Positions 8,991-18,433 of a DNA stretch of 64,000 nucleotides are shown piece after piece. This DNA is from Catenovulum adriaticum (GTDB lineage Bacteria > Pseudomonadota > Gammaproteobacteria > Enterobacterales > Alteromonadaceae). The translations under genes were made by a program, and so were the position numbers. The notes below the pieces were generated by a model. The model was not told where the DNA came from. It did no database searches and saw only the letters and a list, made by a program, of their open reading frames with translations. The number at the start of each line of letters is the position of its first letter. The stretch's first letter is position 1. The stretch is taken from positions 1,922,001 through 1,986,000 of the forward strand of contig NZ_CP109965.1 in the NCBI RefSeq assembly GCF_026725475.1, written 5' to 3'.

Positions 8991-10271
8991 TTAGAGCAAG
9001 ATACTGGTTAATATCAAATACGATACAATCGCCAAGCCAGCACCAACTGGCAAAGTAACAACCCAAGAAATAACAATGTTTCTAACCACGCCTAAATTAA
9101 GCGCCGCAATACCACGGGCTAAACCAACCCCTAGAACCGCACCGACTAAAGTTTGAGTGGTAGAGATAGGTAAGCCTGTACCCGAGGCAATAACCACAGT
9201 ACTAGCCGCTGCTAACTCTGCAGCAAAACCACGGCTTGGGGTTAAATGAGTAATACCTTTACCTATGGTTGCCATCACACGATGACCAAATAACGCTAAA
9301 CCAGCTACAATACCTAATGCACCTAAAGGTAATATCCACCATGCTAACGCTGCTTTTGCGCCAATTTGACCACCATTTTGAATTACGCTTACAACCGCAG
9401 CTAATGGGCCAATTGCATTCGCAACATCGTTTGAACCATGGGCAAAAGCCATACAACAAGCAGTCACTATCATTAATATCGCAAAGATTTTTTCAACATT
9501 ATTAAACTGCATGTCTTTATCCGCCGCCGGATCAATTTTTAAACGAGCAATAAAAAACCGTCCAACAATGGCAACAACAAGACCAACAATGGCGGCATAT
9601 AAATAAGCTTCGCCACCGCTCACAGCCATTTCAAAATCAGAAAATACGTGTTTTAAACCTTTTTTAATCGTCACTAACGATAAAATAAAACCGGCTAAAG
9701 CCATGTAAACAGGGACATAACGTTTTGCATTTTTGATTGGATTGTCGGTATTAAAGATAAATCGCTGTGCGCTCATAAATATAATATATGCCAGCACACC
9801 AGATAACACAGGTGTGACAATCCAGCTACCTACGATACCGCCTACTTTATCCCAGTTAATTGCTTCATGACCTGCACTAATTAGCGCAAAACCAATAATA
9901 GCACCAACAATTGAGTGAGTAGTTGATACAGGCCAACCCATATAGGAAGCAACTGCAAGCCAGATACCCGCGGCAACCAGTGCCGAGATCATACCGATCA
10001 CAAACAATTCAGGAGATTGAATAAAAGGAGTGGAATCAATAATGCCTTTTCGAATAGTAGAGGTCACTTCACCGCCCGCTAAATAAGCACCGGCAAATTC
10101 AAAAATCATGGCAATAATAATAGCTTGTTTAATGGTCAGCGCTTTAGAACCAACCGATGTACCCATCGCATTAGCTACATCATTGGCGCCAATACCCCAA
10201 GCCATGAAAAAACCAACAACTGCGGCAAATAAAATAAGGATTAAACCGTAACTTTGTAAAATATCCATCAA
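8991..10271 (-). CDS. pit: Low-affinity inorganic phosphate transporter, Pit family
   Basis: A 426-residue Pit/PiT permease that moves phosphate (as metal phosphate in characterised bacterial members) with a cation. Both family signatures are present: GANDVANAMGTSVGSKAL near residue 28 in the first half and AHGSNDVANAIGPLAAVV in the second half. About ten hydrophobic membrane segments are visible. It starts 13 bases after the DUF47 gene, a very common pairing. No PhoB box was found in front of the pair, which fits Pit as a housekeeping uptake route beside inducible Pst. Confidence 0.93.
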   Translation of the reverse strand: MMDILQSYGLILILFAAVVGFFMAWGIGANDVANAMGTSVGSKALTIKQAIIIAMIFEFAGAYLAGGEVTSTIRKGIIDSTPFIQSPELFVIGMISALVAAGIWLAVASYMGWPVSTTHSIVGAIIGFALISAGHEAINWDKVGGIVGSWIVTPVLSGVLAYIIFMSAQRFIFNTDNPIKNAKRYVPVYMALAGFILSLVTIKKGLKHVFSDFEMAVSGGEAYLYAAIVGLVVAIVGRFFIARLKIDPAADKDMQFNNVEKIFAILMIVTACCMAFAHGSNDVANAIGPLAAVVSVIQNGGQIGAKAALAWWILPLGALGIVAGLALFGHRVMATIGKGITHLTPSRGFAAELAAASTVVIASGTGLPISTTQTLVGAVLGVGLARGIAALNLGVVRNIVISWVVTLPVGAGLAIVSYLILTSILL

Positions 10272-10284
10272 AACTCCTGAAATA

Positions 10285-10962
10285 TTAGCGTGCTAATAAA
10301 AGCTCTAAGCGGCCACCAACTGATTCAGCTCTGTCTGCTAAATCGCCAACCCATTCGATAACATCATATAAAAACATGGCATCTATTGGACTTAGCTCAG
10401 ATTCATGCTTACGTACAGAAAGACGTAAACTCACTTGCATGGAATCTGTGTCTTCCTCAATAGCATCAATTTCAGAAATGATTTTTTCGACTAGTTCAAC
10501 TTCACGACCTTTAAAGCCCGTTTCAAGTAATTCATCTAATTCATTAATTGCTTTAGCTGCCACTTGCACGGCATCAATACAACGCTTTAAATAAACGAAA
10601 AATTCTTCACGAAGTGTTTGAGGGATAGGTAACTCGCGGCCGATAACTCGACCTGCAATATCTTTTGCTTTGTTGGCAATTTTGTCCTGCTGAACTAACA
10701 ACTCAAGTACATCTGTTCGTTCAACGGGTAAAAATAAACCTTTGGGTAATTGAATTCTAACTTCCCGCTTAATTTTATCTGCATCCTGCTCCTTGCTTGA
10801 AATGACTTTTCGTAATTTTTCAGCAAGTGTCCAATCTGTGTCAAAAACAGCTTCAAAAAATGGCACCAATGTTTGGCTAGCTGATTTGGCAATCTCAATA
10901 TGCGTTTCTAACGCTTTAAAAGGCGATTTTCCAAATACACCTAAAAATGAATTAGCAGACAT
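10285..10962 (-). CDS. DUF47 (PhoU-like) Pit accessory protein
   Basis: A 225-residue TIGR00153/DUF47 protein, all-helical and related to PhoU. The opening SFLGVFGKSPFKALETHI and the end IEWVGDLADRAESVGGRLELLL are characteristic. Proteins of this family are encoded directly before Pit transporters and are thought to regulate them. Here the next gene, 13 bases on, is pit. The ATG at 10962 is preceded on the minus strand by an A-rich leader with AAAGG about 10 bases upstream. Confidence 0.9.
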   Translation of the reverse strand: MSANSFLGVFGKSPFKALETHIEIAKSASQTLVPFFEAVFDTDWTLAEKLRKVISSKEQDADKIKREVRIQLPKGLFLPVERTDVLELLVQQDKIANKAKDIAGRVIGRELPIPQTLREEFFVYLKRCIDAVQVAAKAINELDELLETGFKGREVELVEKIISEIDAIEEDTDSMQVSLRLSVRKHESELSPIDAMFLYDVIEWVGDLADRAESVGGRLELLLAR

Positions 10963-11060
10963 AGTTTAACCTTTAGTTATATATTGTTTGCGGCGGCGGA
11001 TTCTACACTAAAAATCTGGCAAAAAAATAATACGATTTAATAAATATTGTATTTTTTTAT

Positions 11061-13034
11061 TTAAGCTGCTTGATTTAGCTCCGCTTCCCCTAGTGTTTCT
11101 ATAATATTATTTGCTTGTTTTTCAGTACTTTGACTTATTACATTTGCTTTTTCTCTAGCTTGTTGAATAATCATTTCAATCTGCTGTATTGCACTTTTAA
11201 ATTGATTAATATGTTCAAGTTGAGTGCTCGCATTATGAAAACTTTGTAATGCTGTACTGGCTGAGCTTTGTGCTTGCAGGCGAACTTTTTCAGCATTTTC
11301 TGATAACTCATGGGTCGTCGTTTGTTGTTCAATTGACAGCTGGTCAATGCTTTTGATGGTTGACTCCAACTGTGCTGACGCACCTTTAAGTTGAGCTAAA
11401 ATGTCTGTCATTTCAGCTAGTGAGGTTTGTGTTCGTTTAGATAAACTACGAACTTCATCTGCAACCACTGCAAATCCTCGCCCATGTTCACCAGCCCTAG
11501 CGGCTTCAATCGCTGCATTTAGAGCCAATAAATTGGTTTGTTCTGCGATACTACCAATACTGTCTATAATATTAGCAGCGTTTTCAACAGACGATAATAA
11601 ACTCGCAACTGAGTGATAACTTTCATTGGCAGCGCTCACTATTGCTTGAGTATTGTCGGTGACAACTTCTATTTTTTTATTACTGTCTTGAATTGATATT
11701 TCCGTCTCTTTCGCGTTTAGCTGAACCAACTCAGAGCCTTGGTATACTTGCTCTGCTAACTCAATTAGCTGGGCTAAAATACTACCAGTTTGAGTCATGT
11801 CATGAGCAATATTACCGGTGAATTTTTCTATATCTTTAGTCTCACCAACTAACCCCGCCAAAGTAGAGGATATTTCGACTAATTTAGTATTTTTGGTAGC
11901 TTGCTCGACTTCAAGTTGCTCCAACAGTAAATTAAAGCTCTGACTCACTTCATCAATTTCGGAGCGTCTTTGATTGACCTGAATGCGTTTAACCTCACCA
12001 GTTTGAACTAGGTTATAGAAACTTAAATTCAACTGTCTAATTCGTTTCACCACCCAAATATATTGAAACAGCATAATCAGTACCGCCACAATCACTAAAC
12101 AAACCGCAGCCGAATAGAGTAACCACTTGGTTTGTTGGTTAACTTCCATTTGATGTGCCAATAATTGAGCTTCAATGGTTAAAAAGCCAGCTTCAAACTG
12201 ATCAACAGCCTGCTCTAGTTGAGTGAAAGCCTGATTGATTTGCATTAACGCATTTTGAGTATTTTCCACTTCTTTGGGATAGCGTTTCACTTGTGAACGT
12301 AAATCAGCTAATACTTCATCGCCAATTTCAACAGGCTCATCTGCCATACCTAAAAATAATTCGTCTTCATCTACTGGCTCGACTGGAGGAAACAAGCCAA
12401 GCCGGCTAAGTTCATCTAATTGTCTAACCTTACTCAGTAGCTCTAAACTGACATCCACTAAACGTTCAATATTTTGCTGATGTATATCAGCTGAGCCTGT
12501 TAAAAAAGCCCGCTCTCGCCGGTAACTTAAATGATGTAATACTTGGCTCGCATTCGCGATTAAACTCATATATTCAGCAGCAAGTTTACTTTGTTGGGGT
12601 GGCGCAAGCTTTGCGTATTCATACATGCTTTCTAAATCGCCGCGCATGCTTTGCTCTGCATACTGTAATAAAGTTGCGCTATTATTGCCTAGTTTACCTG
12701 CTGCTCTAATATCCTGATTCATTAATTGAGTAATATCATCAACTTGCTTAAGTAAAGGTTGATATAACACTGGGTCTTGGGCTAAAAAATTTTGTTTGAT
12801 TTTTTCTAGTTCACTTAATGCTTGGTTCAACTTAACTGAGTTACTAGTTTGCAAATATTGATTCACACTTACGCGAAATGTTTGAGTTAATAAATTTTTG
12901 TTATTTTGATATTGAGTTAAATTAGCTTGCACTTGCGCTCTTTGCCAATCAGACCAAGTAATTAATATGATTAACCCTGCACTAATGGCTAATAAAATGC
13001 CCGCAGATAAGTTTGAAAAACTTGAAATTTTCAT
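11061..13034 (-). CDS. Methyl-accepting chemotaxis protein, probable Pho-regulated receptor
   Basis: A chemoreceptor. I choose ATG 13034 (657 residues; MKISSFSNLSAGILLAISAG), which opens with a membrane segment. An ATG at 13115 would add 27 residues, but it would place the PhoB-like box and -10 inside the gene. After the first membrane segment comes a periplasmic helical domain to about residue 310, then a second segment (WLLYSAAVCLVIVAVLIMLF). A short HAMP-like linker leads to the signalling domain, whose hairpin tip IAEQTNLLALNAAIEAARAG and GRGFAVVADEVRSLSKRT are intact. The ligand domain is not of a type I can name. The location between Pit and ppk and the upstream Pho box suggest a role in phosphate-starvation taxis. 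The Shine-Dalgarno site is weak. Confidence 0.85.
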   Translation of the reverse strand: MKISSFSNLSAGILLAISAGLIILITWSDWQRAQVQANLTQYQNNKNLLTQTFRVSVNQYLQTSNSVKLNQALSELEKIKQNFLAQDPVLYQPLLKQVDDITQLMNQDIRAAGKLGNNSATLLQYAEQSMRGDLESMYEYAKLAPPQQSKLAAEYMSLIANASQVLHHLSYRRERAFLTGSADIHQQNIERLVDVSLELLSKVRQLDELSRLGLFPPVEPVDEDELFLGMADEPVEIGDEVLADLRSQVKRYPKEVENTQNALMQINQAFTQLEQAVDQFEAGFLTIEAQLLAHQMEVNQQTKWLLYSAAVCLVIVAVLIMLFQYIWVVKRIRQLNLSFYNLVQTGEVKRIQVNQRRSEIDEVSQSFNLLLEQLEVEQATKNTKLVEISSTLAGLVGETKDIEKFTGNIAHDMTQTGSILAQLIELAEQVYQGSELVQLNAKETEISIQDSNKKIEVVTDNTQAIVSAANESYHSVASLLSSVENAANIIDSIGSIAEQTNLLALNAAIEAARAGEHGRGFAVVADEVRSLSKRTQTSLAEMTDILAQLKGASAQLESTIKSIDQLSIEQQTTTHELSENAEKVRLQAQSSASTALQSFHNASTQLEHINQFKSAIQQIEMIIQQAREKANVISQSTEKQANNIIETLGEAELNQAA

Positions 13035-13074
13035 TAAATATAAAAACCAAGAACCGCCAAATAATAGTGGCGAA

Positions 13075-13108
13075 ACCTTAACAGCCTTTAATGACACTTT
13101 TGTTACAG
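13075..13108 (-). promoter_or_regulatory. PhoB box and -10 in front of the chemoreceptor gene
   Basis: On the minus strand 13108-13091 reads CTGTAAC-AAAA-GTGTCAT, a 7-4-7 repeat with 15 of 18 matches to the PhoB box. It differs from the pstC box only in one spacer base. Ten bases downstream is TAAGGT (13080-13075), a weak -10. The chosen start codon is about 40 bases beyond. The strong likeness to the pstC box supports shared control; binding has not been shown. Confidence 0.7.
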
Positions 13109-13191
13109 TTGTCACAATTAATTAGGTATAGACAAAAGCATAATTAAAATCGCATACTAAACTTAATCTAACCCAACCAAAGGAGTGTCGG

Positions 13192-13710
13192 ATGCATACC
13201 AATTATGTCATTTCAATTATCACGCGAGACAAGCCAGGTGTTATCGAAAAAGTATCTAAAATTATCGATGAACATAAAGGCAACTGGCTTGCGAGTAATT
13301 TTTGTAGATTATCAGGTCAGTTTGCAGGGATTGTTGAGTTTAGCTGCCCAACTGAAGAGTCTAACAATACGTTAAATGCGCTTGAAAGCCTTTCTGGGAC
13401 AGACTTTCAGCTCAATATCGCCAAAGGTGATAATCAGCAAACGCAACAACATAATGTTGCACAACTAACGATTATGGGGAACGATAAAACGGGCATTATT
13501 AAAGAAATATCCCATACGTTAGCCAGCCATCATGTCAATTTACTTAAATTAACTTCTACCTGTGAAAGTGCACCAAATTGGGGTAGCCTTTTATTTAAAG
13601 CACAAGCTGATATTGAGATCCCCTCAGATGTCGATTTAGACGATCTCACCCAAGCATTAGAAGAAATTGCCAATGATTTAATTGTTGATGTAGAGGTGAC
13701 ATCACTTTAA
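13192..13710 (+). CDS. gcvR: GcvR-like double-ACT-domain regulator
   Basis: A 172-residue protein made of two ACT domains, the first beginning YVISIITRDKPGVIEKVSKI and the second VAQLTIMGNDKTGIIKEI. This is the layout of GcvR, which in E. coli represses the glycine cleavage operon by binding the activator GcvA. The pattern of the first domain (NWLASNFCRLSGQFAGIV) agrees with GcvR. AAAGGAG lies 7 bases before the ATG, a strong ribosome site. It is divergent from the chemoreceptor gene and precedes ppk. No gcv gene is in the window, so the target is inferred. Confidence 0.75.
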   Translation: MHTNYVISIITRDKPGVIEKVSKIIDEHKGNWLASNFCRLSGQFAGIVEFSCPTEESNNTLNALESLSGTDFQLNIAKGDNQQTQQHNVAQLTIMGNDKTGIIKEISHTLASHHVNLLKLTSTCESAPNWGSLLFKAQADIEIPSDVDLDDLTQALEEIANDLIVDVEVTSL

Positions 13711-13773
13711 TTTAGATTAGCGATAATAAACAAAAACCAGCTATATTTAGATTGTCAGTCTGTTTTATGACAG

Positions 13774-13819
13774 CTTTTATGACAATTGTCATAAAAGCGT
13801 CATCATTAAAAGTTGTAAT
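13774..13819 (+). promoter_or_regulatory. PhoB box, overlapping palindrome and -10 of the ppk promoter
   Basis: TTGTCAT-AAAA-GCGTCAT at 13786-13803 is a plus-strand 7-4-7 repeat with 15 of 18 matches to the PhoB box. TGTAAT follows after exactly 10 bases (13814-13819) and serves as a good -10. The first half of the box is also the right arm of a perfect 24-base palindrome (13774-13797; arms CTTTTATGACAA and TTGTCATAAAAG). PhoB control of ppk is known in several bacteria; here it is inferred from the site. Confidence 0.75.
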
Positions 13820-13866
13820 TGACCGCACTTAATAATTGAATTTAATATTAGATTTAGAGCGTAATA

Positions 13867-15942
13867 ATGACAAAAACACAATCGATTATCGCAAAAGAAC
13901 TCAGTTGGTTATCCTTTAATGAAAGGGTATTACAAGAGGCAGCCGACAAAACAGTTCCTGTCGTAGAGCGAGTTCGATTTTTAGGGATATTTTCTAACAA
14001 TTTAGATGAGTTTTTCAGGGTCCGAGTCGCAGACGTCAAACGTCGAAATATTCTAGAAAAAGCACAACCAGAAATCAGCAACGAATATAGCGCAAACCAA
14101 TTACTTATCGATATTCAAGCAAAAGTGTTAGAGTTACAAAATAAATTTGATGCTATATATAAAGACGTCACTAAACAACTTGCCAAGCACAACATTCACT
14201 TTATTAATGAGTCTCAACTCAGCGCGTTTCACGAGAATTGGCTTAAAAGTTTTTTTAAAAACCAGGTTTTAAAACATTTAACCCCTATTATTCCATCCAA
14301 AACCCGAAAGCTGGTTAATTTACTCAATGACAATGAAACCTACCTTGCCGTGCAGATGAGTCAAGGAAATCATCAAGAATACGCAATTGTTGAAGTACCA
14401 ACCAATGAAGTCTCTCGTTTTGTATTGTTACCGCCTGAAAAAAGTAAAATAAAAAAAGAAATTATTTTATTAGACGATATTATTGTTCATAACCTTCGGA
14501 GCATATTTAGCGGATTTTTTCAGTTTGATGAAATATGCGCATATTCATTTAAAATTACGCGAGATGCCGAATATATTGTTGAAGACGAAATCGATCAAAG
14601 TATCGTTGAACAAATGTCAGAAAGTCTCAAACAAAGGTTCAGCGCTGAGCCAACTCGCGTGGTTTACCACAGAGAAATGCCTGCTGGCATGCTTAAATTT
14701 TTGAAAAAACAATTACAAATTTCTGATGCTAACGAAGGTCTGTTAGAAGGCGGACGTTATCGGAATTTTAAAGACTTTATTGGGTTTCCTAATTTTGGCC
14801 GAAAATATTTAGAAAATCCATCATTGCCAGCATTAGCACATCCTCATTTCACCCAAGCACAAACTGCGTTTGAAGCCATTAGCAAACAAGATATTTTACT
14901 CTATTACCCTTATCATCAATTTAACCATTTCACTGAATTAGTCAGACAAGCCGCCTTTGATCCTGCGGTAACCCAAATTAAATTGAATATTTACCGAGTC
15001 GCAAAAAACTCTCGCATTATCAATTCATTAATGGATGCAGTGAAAAATGGTAAGAACGTTAGTGTAGTTGTTGAGTTAAAAGCCCGCTTTGATGAAGAAA
15101 ACAATATTGAATGGTCACGCGTGATGACGGATGCGGGGATCAAAGTACAATTTGGTATTCCCACGTTAAAAATTCATTCAAAACTTTGCTTAATTCACCG
15201 TAAAGAAGAGCAAAATATAGTTCGATATGCTCATTTGGGCACAGGTAATTTCCACGAAAAAACAGCAAAAATATATACAGATTTTAGTTTATTTACGGCC
15301 AACCCTGAGCTCACAAAAGAAGTGGAAAATGTGTTTGATTTTATTCAACACAGCTACAAACGATTTAAATTTTACCATTTAATGGTCTCGCCTATTAATA
15401 CACGTATTAATATCACTCAGTTAATTGACCGAGAGATTCAAAATGCACGCCTACAAAAGCCTGCACGCATTGATCTTAAAATTAATAATTTAGTAGACGA
15501 ACCTTTGATTTTAAAGCTATATGAAGCCAGTCAGGCTGGCGTAAAAATAAGGCTTATAATTAGAGGTATGTGCAGCCTGTTGCCACAGGTAAAAGGGTTA
15601 AGCGATAACATTACTGCCATTAGTGTGGTTGATCGGTTTTTAGAGCATCCAAGGGTCATGATTTTTGGTCACGGCAGCGATGAAAAAATTTACATATCCT
15701 CCGCTGATTGGATGACTCGTAATATAGAAAATAGAATAGAAGTCAGTTGCCCAATTTATGATGTACACTTAAAACAACAAATAAAAGACTTGTTTGAACT
15801 ACAATATAAAGACACAACTAAAGCCAGAATTATAGACAGAAATCAACAAAACCAATATGTTAAGCGTGGTAACCGTAAAAAAATTCGTTCTCAGGTTGCA
15901 ATTTATGACTATTTGAAACAAGCTCAATATAGCGCTAAATAG
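13867..15942 (+). CDS. ppk: Polyphosphate kinase PPK1
   Basis: A 691-residue PPK1, the membrane-associated enzyme that polymerises the ATP gamma-phosphate into polyphosphate. The start ELSWLSFNERVLQEAADKTV is typical. The autophosphorylated histidine lies in LKIHSKLCLIHR (about residue 436) and the second active-site histidine in FLEHPRVMIF (about residue 593), both at E. coli-like positions. GTGNFHEKTAKIYTDFSLFT is also conserved. The stop is 14 bases before ppx, so the two genes form an operon. A PhoB box and -10 lie about 50 bases upstream of the start. Confidence 0.96.
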   Translation: MTKTQSIIAKELSWLSFNERVLQEAADKTVPVVERVRFLGIFSNNLDEFFRVRVADVKRRNILEKAQPEISNEYSANQLLIDIQAKVLELQNKFDAIYKDVTKQLAKHNIHFINESQLSAFHENWLKSFFKNQVLKHLTPIIPSKTRKLVNLLNDNETYLAVQMSQGNHQEYAIVEVPTNEVSRFVLLPPEKSKIKKEIILLDDIIVHNLRSIFSGFFQFDEICAYSFKITRDAEYIVEDEIDQSIVEQMSESLKQRFSAEPTRVVYHREMPAGMLKFLKKQLQISDANEGLLEGGRYRNFKDFIGFPNFGRKYLENPSLPALAHPHFTQAQTAFEAISKQDILLYYPYHQFNHFTELVRQAAFDPAVTQIKLNIYRVAKNSRIINSLMDAVKNGKNVSVVVELKARFDEENNIEWSRVMTDAGIKVQFGIPTLKIHSKLCLIHRKEEQNIVRYAHLGTGNFHEKTAKIYTDFSLFTANPELTKEVENVFDFIQHSYKRFKFYHLMVSPINTRINITQLIDREIQNARLQKPARIDLKINNLVDEPLILKLYEASQAGVKIRLIIRGMCSLLPQVKGLSDNITAISVVDRFLEHPRVMIFGHGSDEKIYISSADWMTRNIENRIEVSCPIYDVHLKQQIKDLFELQYKDTTKARIIDRNQQNQYVKRGNRKKIRSQVAIYDYLKQAQYSAK

Positions 15943-15956
15943 ACAAAGGGGCATTT

Positions 15957-17462
15957 ATGAGTGACGAAAATACAGCCACAACAGCCGATGTGGTTGCCGC
16001 GTTAGATATAGGCTCCAACAGCTTTCATTTAATTGTTGCCCGAATTATTGATGGTTCTATTCAAAATTTACATAAAATCAAACACAGAGTCAGATTAGCC
16101 CAGGGCTTATCTGGCGATGAAACGCTTAACCAAGAGGCGATGGATCGAGGGTTAGAAACCTTAAGCCAAATGGCTGATACGTTAAAAGATATTCCAGCTG
16201 AAAACATTAGAGTAGTCGCCACTTATACGCTCCGTAAAGCTCGAAATCGCCAAGCATTTTTAACTCAAGCAGAAGCTGTATTCCCCTATCCCATTGAAAT
16301 TATTCCCGGTAAAGAAGAAGCGAGACTGATTTACCAAGGTGTAGCCCATACTGTCGCACACGAAGGTAATAAATTAGTGATTGATATTGGCGGTGGCAGT
16401 ACTGAATTTATAATTGGCGAATATTTTATACCTTTACAATTAAATTCTCGGAGCATGGGTTGCGTTAGCTATACCAATCAATTTTTTAAAAATGGAAAAA
16501 TTACTGAGCACGCATTTCAGCGCGCTATTTTAGCTGCCGAGCAAGAACTTGAGATTATTGTAGATACATACAAAAATACAGGTTGGCATTCATGCCATGG
16601 CACATCTGGCACAATTAAAGCGATTCGAGAAGCTATCGTTCAAAATGGTTGGAGTAAAAATGAAATAAAAGCCAGCCATCTTGAAAAATTAAAGCAAAGT
16701 TTAATGAGCTATGGACATATAGACAAAATTAATATTCCTGGCGTGAGCGAGCACAGGCGTCCAGTGCTCGCCGGAGGTTTGGCTGTACTGATTGCCGCAT
16801 TTGATAGCTTAGGCATTGAATCAATGACCTATGAAGATGCTGCACTAAGAGAAGGTGTGCTCTATGAAATGCAAGACAGATTCAAACATCACGATATTCG
16901 TGAGCGTACCATTGAAAGTTTAAGTCAAAGGTATGCAATAGATACCGCACAAGCTGCTCGAGTTGCACGTTCTGCTTGTTTTATATTTGATCAACTAGAT
17001 ACCGAATGGAAATTTGGCAAGTTAGATTATCGCTCTCTGTTGCACTGGGCTGGGCTTTTACATGAAATTGGCTTGCAAATACACTCATCGGGTTACCATA
17101 AGCACTCTGCTTATATTGTTGAAAATACGGATATGCCGGGTTTCAATCAAGAAGAGCAAATTGCCATTGCTTGCTTGGTTCGCTTTCATCGTAAAAAATG
17201 CAAATTGAATGAACTCCCTAAATTAAGTTTATACAAATCAGAGCAATTAACCAGATTAATAAGAATATTGCGTATTGCCGCCATTTTAAATTTACGACGT
17301 CGTGAAAATTACCTTTCAGGTTATACTGTAAGAGTGAAAAACGATCATATCGAATTACAATTTCCAAAAGATTTTTTAAATACAGAAAAGTTATTAAACG
17401 CGGATTTAGAAAACGAGCAAAATATACAAGCTGAGGCTGGCTTTAAATTAAGTATTTTGTAA
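15957..17462 (+). CDS. ppx: Exopolyphosphatase (Ppx/GppA family)
   Basis: A 501-residue Ppx/GppA phosphatase with an actin-like fold. The first phosphate loop ALDIGSNSFHLIVARI (about residue 15) and the second VIDIGGGSTEFIIGE (about residue 141) are intact. The C-terminal third holds an HD-like helical domain (LLHEIGLQIHSSGYHKHSAY). It removes terminal phosphates from polyphosphate and may also act on pppGpp. Its place 14 bases after ppk favours Ppx over GppA. AAAGGGG precedes the ATG. A perfect inverted repeat (17496-17542) follows the gene. Confidence 0.92.
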   Translation: MSDENTATTADVVAALDIGSNSFHLIVARIIDGSIQNLHKIKHRVRLAQGLSGDETLNQEAMDRGLETLSQMADTLKDIPAENIRVVATYTLRKARNRQAFLTQAEAVFPYPIEIIPGKEEARLIYQGVAHTVAHEGNKLVIDIGGGSTEFIIGEYFIPLQLNSRSMGCVSYTNQFFKNGKITEHAFQRAILAAEQELEIIVDTYKNTGWHSCHGTSGTIKAIREAIVQNGWSKNEIKASHLEKLKQSLMSYGHIDKINIPGVSEHRRPVLAGGLAVLIAAFDSLGIESMTYEDAALREGVLYEMQDRFKHHDIRERTIESLSQRYAIDTAQAARVARSACFIFDQLDTEWKFGKLDYRSLLHWAGLLHEIGLQIHSSGYHKHSAYIVENTDMPGFNQEEQIAIACLVRFHRKKCKLNELPKLSLYKSEQLTRLIRILRIAAILNLRRRENYLSGYTVRVKNDHIELQFPKDFLNTEKLLNADLENEQNIQAEAGFKLSIL

Positions 17463-17495
17463 CGAACACCAAATGTCGTAGGTAAAGTCTAACTT

Positions 17496-17542
17496 GGTAA
17501 ATCTACAGTATTAATTGAGCTATTTAATCGCGTAGATTTACC
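17496..17542. repeat. 11-bp inverted repeat after ppx
   Basis: GGTAAATCTAC (17496-17506) and GTAGATTTACC (17532-17542) are exact reverse complements around a 25-base loop. The repeat lies between the convergent ppx and HDOD genes. There is no clear T-run on either side. It may be a weak bidirectional terminator or a protein-binding site. Confidence 0.5.
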
Positions 17543-17587
17543 TTACTCATTACCACTACACTGTATTAGCGTAGGCATTGTACGTTA

Positions 17588-18433
17588 TTAATCTAAAAAT
17601 ATGGTGCGAGCAGTTTGATATTGCTCTAAAAATTCATCTTCTTCTAAATAGTCTTCATCTGGAATAATGCCTTTTTCAACATATTTACCATAAAACGAAT
17701 CCAAGGTTTCATTAACAGGCATAACACCTACATGAACGGCCGCAATGCGAATAAAATCGATATAAGATACATTATCAGTTTCATAACGCCTGTCATTCCA
17801 ACGCTCTACCACGGTAATAAATTCAGGGCTAAATTCCCAAGCGCGCATAATAGAGCCACCAATACGGCCTGCCAAACGGGCAATAGCACCATCTAAAAAG
17901 TCTGGGTTAGCAAATACCTCTGGGTGTCTTTCTGCTTCAGTTAAAATAGGTAGCACCCCAATGTTATGAACCATAGCGGCAAGCGTGATTGTATCTAAGC
18001 TTAACGGGGTATGTTTGTTACGAGCTGTGTATAGCTTCATTAAAGCAATCGCAGTAGCAGAAACTTCAACTGTCAGTAACCAAATTTTATCTAAAAATTG
18101 CTTTACAGTTTCATTATGCGAAATAAACAATTGCTCCATCGCCAAAGCAGTCGCGATATTTTTGATATGCCTTAAACCTATTCGAGTCACCGCTTGATGC
18201 AACGACTCTACCTTAACCGTCCGCCCTAAATATGCACTATTGGCAATTTTTAGCATTCTAGCTGACAATGCCGGATCATGTGCTATCACTTCAGACATAG
18301 CTTGCAAATTAATATCTGGATCATCAGCAGCCTCTCTAACCCGAATTGCTATTTCAGGCAAAGTAGGTAAAACAAGAGAGTCGTTTTTAATTTTTTCAGC
18401 TAATATAGTCAGTAGAGCATTTTCAGTTGACAT
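17588..18433 (-). CDS. HDOD domain protein
   Basis: A 281-residue HDOD-domain protein, a catalytically degenerate relative of HD hydrolases found in signalling proteins. The core begins LPTLPEIAIRVREAADDPDI, with HDPALSARMLKIANSAYLG and MVHNIGVLPILTEAERHPEV following. I choose ATG 18433 because AAAGGA lies 6 bases upstream; an earlier in-frame ATG at 18508 has no ribosome site and adds 25 low-complexity residues. There is no output domain, so it is a stand-alone HDOD. The function is not predicted beyond signalling or regulation. Confidence 0.85.
   Translation of the reverse strand: MSTENALLTILAEKIKNDSLVLPTLPEIAIRVREAADDPDINLQAMSEVIAHDPALSARMLKIANSAYLGRTVKVESLHQAVTRIGLRHIKNIATALAMEQLFISHNETVKQFLDKIWLLTVEVSATAIALMKLYTARNKHTPLSLDTITLAAMVHNIGVLPILTEAERHPEVFANPDFLDGAIARLAGRIGGSIMRAWEFSPEFITVVERWNDRRYETDNVSYIDFIRIAAVHVGVMPVNETLDSFYGKYVEKGIIPDEDYLEEDEFLEQYQTARTIFLD

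Noticed and set aside
10963..11060. A possible PhoB box before the DUF47-pit pair.
   Set aside because: No TGTCAT-type repeat with the 11-base period was found on either strand.
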